Shown: positions 62,796 to 64,000 of the stretch, piece after piece
Numbering within the stretch: the first letter of the stretch is position 1
Layout: every line of letters starts with the position of its first letter
From: Alnus glutinosa
Taxonomy: Eukaryota > Streptophyta > Magnoliopsida > Fagales > Betulaceae
Assembly: GCF_958979055.1 (NCBI RefSeq)
Contig: NC_084889.1
Location: 34,353,951 to 34,417,950 of the forward strand
Length of the DNA stretch: 64,000 nucleotides
Direction of reading: 5' to 3'
The notes under the pieces: model-generated
What the model was told of the DNA's origin: nothing
What the model saw: the letters and a program-made list of their open reading frames with translations, nothing else
Databases searched by the model: none
Position numbers and translations under genes: made by a program

Positions 62796-64000
62796 TTATA
62801 TGATTTCTTAGTAACTTGTAAATTTAATTTGATGGTTCTTAGCCATAGAGAAGAAAGGAAAAAGAAAAACAGTCTTTAAAAGCGTTTATATGATATGGTT
62901 TAAGATTAATGTGTTTGTTTCCTTTTAAAGATCATTAAATTAAACATTTTAATGCTGCAATGCAAATTCTCAAACTGATTACTTAATATTTCTTTCACAC
63001 ATTGAATAGTCTGCCTCATCTTCTATATATAAGACACTAGCTAGTTGTTAACCAGTGCAAGAAAATCTTTTCAAGCAAATCCAGATATTCTATTACTTAG
63101 AATCATAGATGGATTTGTTGGGGCGCGGCCCAGATCTTAGTAACAAGGAGAGTCAACCCCAATACTTGCGCCAATTTGAAGGATTAACGGCTATTGGAGC
63201 GTTGAGGCTCGCAACAAGGTCCGTCTAAATTATCGGATACGAAATTTCTCTTTTTTGAGTGTGACTCGTCTTCGATGATGCAAACTAATTAACCAAAACA
63301 TAGGAAAAAGATATATTGACTCGTTCTAGGGAACCGTGACCTCCAATGGATAATTTGAGAAAACTCTATCTCTCAAAAACACAATAAAATGTATTTTCCA
63401 TAATAATAATCAACTTGCTTATTATTTCATTGTTTGCTTCCTTAAATTAACAAATAGGCTAGCAATACTAAAGTAGGAGTGTAATTCTATTCTAGATAGA
63501 ATTGTACTACTTCTATCGTTCAACTAGCTAGAATCCTACTGCTCTTCCAAGAGAGCTTTAATTGAAACTAATCATTACTCGTCTTCTCTAGATAAAAGAG
63601 ATAAAACTCTTATTTAACTACTTCTCCTATTTAGACTAGATAGCTATTTAGATAAAAATGTAATTCTTACAAATTAGGATTACATCATTCGATCTCTTCC
63701 CCTCGGTGATAAGACCCCATCAAAATCTATTGTTGGCCGGTAAAACTCTTATTAATTCGACTTAATACCCATCATATATTACTCAGTAATATATCTTCTG
63801 TTCAACGTAAAATTTATTTATCTTTTCTTTTTTCCTTTCTTGTCACTTTATATCCCCATGAGATGGTCTTGATCAGTTCAAGTAGGAACATAGATACATG
63901 AGTTGAGCTTAATTACCACATCCAGCCTTATAAACTGATAAAAACAATTAGAACATGAAAATTTGGTTTTACTTTACACCACGTAGAAGGTGGAGGTTTT
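62796..64000. other. Subtilase 3' flank and intergenic DNA, no gene seen
   Basis: Several AATAAA-like and TTTGTT-rich stretches follow the stop and could serve 3' end formation. A GC-richer patch at about 63120-63230 (GGGGCGCGGCCCAGATCTTAG) looks like repeat DNA. No coding frame is convincing. Confidence 0.5.

Overview
The window is nuclear DNA from a flowering plant, most likely a woody eudicot. The genes are interrupted by introns with GT..AG borders. The families are plant ones: DC1 (C1-like zinc finger) proteins, a class V chitinase-related receptor kinase, and an SBT5-type subtilase. AT-rich intergenic DNA is full of MITEs, TRIM/LTR fragments and TTTAGGG-like repeats. The species cannot be named from the sequence alone.

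Layout. 1-8.5 kb is repeat territory: a GC/CT-rich insert, hairpin clusters, a telomere-like tandem repeat, long TA and CT microsatellites, a Tourist-like MITE and a transposon-like block with a palindromic array. 8.5-19.7 kb is gene block A: repeat unit U, a DC1 gene with a damaged 3' end (11616-13280) and a decayed GH18 receptor kinase (15307-19663). 19.6-32 kb is a run of degenerate copies of U, one of which starts with the last codons of a lost kinase copy; it carries younger retroposon, TRIM and MITE insertions. 34.1-50.3 kb is gene block B in the same order and orientation: an intact 613-aa DC1 gene (34661-36502), then about 6 kb of transposon-rich DNA absent from block A, then an intact seven-exon GH18-kinase gene (45065-50269, 777 aa deduced). 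50.3-56.2 kb is gene-poor. 56254-62795 is an intact nine-exon subtilase (774 aa deduced). The rest shows no gene.

Biology. The GH18 receptor kinase resembles tobacco CHRK1. Its chitinase-like ectodomain has lost the catalytic glutamate (the usual D-x-D-x-E reads D-L-F-W-L), while the cytoplasmic kinase keeps its K, HRD and DFG residues. It therefore looks like a membrane sensor with a pseudo-chitinase outer domain. DC1 proteins are a large plant zinc-finger family often linked to defence and stress. Subtilases act in the secretory pathway or apoplast. A defence or cell-surface theme is plausible but is inference. The clearest evolutionary signal is that the DC1 + GH18-kinase pair was duplicated in tandem, then one copy decayed. 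The GH18 exons of the two copies are nearly identical, but similarity collapses at the exon 1 splice donor and the kinase halves are far more diverged. This points to a recombination or gene-conversion border at a domain junction.
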